Positions 7,207 to 8,167 of a DNA stretch of 8,167 bases are shown here, in pieces. The DNA lies in contig DDDX01000008.1 of NCBI GenBank assembly GCA_002339085.1, forward strand, positions 1 to 8,167. The letters are read 5' to 3'. Both the position numbers and the translations under genes were made by a program. Position 1 is the first letter of the stretch. Each line of letters begins with the position of its first letter. The notes below the pieces were generated by a model. That model made no database searches. It was not told where the DNA came from and saw nothing but the letters and a program-made list of their open reading frames with translations. The DNA comes from Cellvibrionales bacterium UBA1969. GTDB lineage: Bacteria; Pseudomonadota; Gammaproteobacteria; Pseudomonadales; UBA7434.

Positions 7207-7231
7207 AATTCAATCCCTTACAGTCTATTAA
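7202..7231 (-). promoter_or_regulatory. Candidate sigma-70 promoter for the ParA-like gene
   Basis: On the - strand TTAATA (7231-7226; 4 of 6 matches) and TATAAG (7207-7202; 5 of 6) are 18 bp apart, giving a leader of about 65 nt before the ATG at 7130. An alternative pair further up is TTGAAA (7273-7268) and TATCTT (7249-7244), also with an 18-bp spacer. Some promoter is expected here because a strong terminator separates this gene from pnp. Which one is used cannot be decided by eye. Confidence 0.3.
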
Positions 7232-7302
7232 TTATTAGCACGAAAGATAGACCAAATAGTGTGAGATTTTCAATAGTTCTGCGCGACAGCATTTACATTT
7301 AT

Positions 7303-7317
7303 TGACCGTAACCGTCA
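7303..7317. repeat. Imperfect 15-bp palindrome
   Basis: TGACCGTAACCGTCA has arms TGAC-GT and AC-GTCA, with one C:C mismatch and a central A. It also reads as a tandem of ACCGT. It lies about 175 bp before the ParA-like gene, far from the SD but upstream of both candidate promoters, where an activator or repressor could bind. Function unknown. Confidence 0.3.
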
Positions 7318-7384
7318 GTATTTTTCGCGATAAAAAAACACTTTAAACAAGACAATAAAAGCTAAAAATCTATTCTTAAGGGAA

Positions 7385-7400
7385 GTAAGTGCACACTTAC
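7385..7400. repeat. 16-bp inverted repeat next to the pnp terminator
   Basis: GTAAGTG and CACTTAC, perfect 7-bp arms, flank a 2-bp centre. In RNA it could fold as a 6-bp stem with a GCAC loop (on the + strand). As DNA it resembles a dimer-binding operator. It lies 31 bp on the ParA side of the terminator. Confidence 0.35.
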
Positions 7401-7431
7401 AAAAGTATGAAGTGAGGTTTTTGCGGCCGGT

Positions 7432-7463
7432 ATAAAAAAACCGGACGAATCCGGTTTTTTTAT
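7432..7463 (-). terminator. Intrinsic terminator of pnp, symmetrical enough to work both ways
   Basis: Two perfect 14-bp arms (7432-7445 and 7450-7463) enclose a 4-nt loop. On the pnp transcript the loop reads UUCG, a very stable tetraloop, over a UCCGG stem followed by seven U. It begins 26 nt after the pnp stop. The A-run on the other arm makes the structure symmetrical, so it can also stop + strand transcription, where the loop reads CGAA. Confidence 0.92.
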
Positions 7464-7489
7464 TATTTATCAATACATAAATGGTAAAT

Positions 7490-8167
7490 TTATGACGCCT
7501 CGTCGGTTTGACCCTCAGGGCTCTCAGCTTCAGCAAGCGCATTGTCATCATCAAGCAGCTCTTTAATGCTCAATTTAATACGTCCACGCTGGTCCACATC
7601 CAAAACCTTCACTTTGACCATTTGACCCTCTTCAAGCACATCAGTGACCTTTTCAATACGCTCATGAGCAATTTGAGAGATATGCAATAAGCCATCTTTG
7701 CCCGGTAAAATATTGATAAAGGCGCCAAAATCAACAATGCGCTCAACCTTACCTTCGTAAATCGCACCCACTTCAGCTTCAGCAGTAATACTCTCTACCA
7801 TCGCGACAGCCGCATCTAAAGAGGTTTTATCTTCACCAAAGATTCGAATAGTCCCATCGTCATCGATATCGACAGAAGCACCCGTTTGTTCAGTTATAGA
7901 GCGGATAGTTGCACCGCCCTTACCAATGACATCACGAATTTTGTCGGTATCAATTTTAAATGTGCTCATGCTTGGCGCATTATCCGATAATTCAGTTCGC
8001 GACTCTGCAATGACTTGATTCATCTCTGATAAGATATGCAAACGCGCAGCTAATGCTTGATTCAGTGCAATCTCCATTATTTCTTCAGTAATGCCTTCAA
8101 TTTTAATATCCATTTGCAAAGCCGTAATACCCTGCTCAGAACCGGCAACTTTAAAATCCATATCACC
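7490..8167 (-). CDS. pnp: Polynucleotide phosphorylase, C-terminal third (5' part outside window)
   Basis: A phosphorolytic 3'-5' exoribonuclease, trimeric, core of the RNA degradosome. The frame is open through base 8167: the codons before the Met at 8161 read G-D, giving GDMDFKVAG, the conserved end of the second RNase PH-type core. The D and K of MDFK correspond to catalytic D492 and K494 of E. coli PNPase, and D486 would lie just off the window. After the core come ALQMDIKIEGIT, an alpha region, a KH domain (about residues 66-127 counted from the Met at 8161) with the GxxG loop IGKGG (79-83), and an S1 domain (about 131-202) with VGAIYEGKVERIVDFGAFI, LLHISQI and GRIKLSIKE. A short acidic tail ends at TAA 7490-7492. 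Only about 225 of some 700 residues are visible. rpsO would be expected upstream, outside the window. Confidence 0.97.
   Translation of the reverse strand, partial: GDMDFKVAGSEQGITALQMDIKIEGITEEIMEIALNQALAARLHILSEMNQVIAESRTELSDNAPSMSTFKIDTDKIRDVIGKGGATIRSITEQTGASVDIDDDGTIRIFGEDKTSLDAAVAMVESITAEAEVGAIYEGKVERIVDFGAFINILPGKDGLLHISQIAHERIEKVTDVLEEGQMVKVKVLDVDQRGRIKLSIKELLDDDNALAEAESPEGQTDEAS

Larger units (their letters stand above)
7131..7489. other. 359-bp non-coding region between pnp and the ParA-like gene
   Basis: No credible reading frame fills this stretch. It is AT-rich and holds, from left to right, the SD of the ParA-like gene, a perfect 12-bp palindrome (7195-7206) over a candidate promoter, an imperfect 15-bp palindrome (7303-7317), a 16-bp inverted repeat (7385-7400) and the pnp terminator (7432-7463). 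That is more dyad symmetry than the other gaps in the window show. It presumably carries the promoter and control sites of the ParA-like gene. Confidence 0.7.

Noticed and set aside
7131..7489. ParB-binding parS site, replication origin or DnaA-box cluster near the ParA-like gene
   Set aside because: The parS consensus (TGTTTCACGTGAAACA type) and DnaA boxes were looked for by eye and not found; the palindromes present differ from parS.
7315..7554. 79-codon reading frame on the - strand across the pnp end, the terminator and the gap
   Set aside because: It overlaps pnp in another frame, runs through the terminator hairpin, has low-complexity basic/aromatic content and resembles no known protein.
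8159..8161. ATG at 8161 (- strand) as a start for a separate KH-S1 protein
   Set aside because: The upstream codons continue the conserved PNPase core (GDMDFKVAG), so this is an internal Met of pnp.
1..8167. CRISPR array, insertion sequence, defence island, toxin-antitoxin pair
   Set aside because: No repeat-spacer pattern, transposase, terminal inverted repeats with target duplications, or small paired genes were seen; composition is even across the window.

Overview
The window is chromosomal DNA of a gammaproteobacterium, most likely from the Pseudomonadales/Cellvibrionales side of the class. The evidence is protein similarity (PcnB, FolK, PanB, PanC, Acs and PNPase all read like their E. 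coli/Pseudomonas counterparts) and gene order. In Pseudomonas, as I recall it, pcnB-folK-panB-panC-panD-pgi-acs lies a few genes from pnp, and this window looks like a compacted version of that neighbourhood. Base composition is moderate, with GC in the low-to-mid 40s by eye, and it is even across the window. No insertion sequence, phage gene, tRNA, rRNA or CRISPR array was seen.

Left part, bases 1-6332, + strand: six genes in one direction with short gaps. They are the 3' part of pcnB (poly(A) polymerase I, cut by the window start), folK (folate pathway), a P-loop deoxynucleoside kinase, panB and panC (the hydroxymethyltransferase and condensing steps of pantothenate synthesis) and acs (acetyl-CoA synthetase). 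pcnB-folK is tightly coupled (3 bp between stop and start). The other gaps are about 40-95 bp. There is a loose metabolic logic: PanB uses a folate one-carbon unit, pantothenate becomes CoA, and Acs loads acetate onto CoA. The deoxynucleoside kinase does not fit that logic and is a salvage enzyme. panD, often next to panC, is not here.

Right part, bases 6372-8167, - strand: an orphan ParA/MinD-type ATPase with an unusual acidic C-terminal tail converges on acs. Upstream of it lies a 359-bp non-coding stretch with three separate palindromes and a strong hairpin terminator, then the 3' third of pnp (polynucleotide phosphorylase), cut by the window end. PcnB and PNPase, which flank the window, cooperate in RNA decay (A-tail addition and 3'-5' degradation).

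Most of the window is ordinary housekeeping DNA. The parts most worth a second look are the orphan ParA with its acidic tail and palindrome-rich upstream region, and the deoxynucleoside kinase inserted between folK and panB. I do not see convincing evidence of a new multi-gene system.
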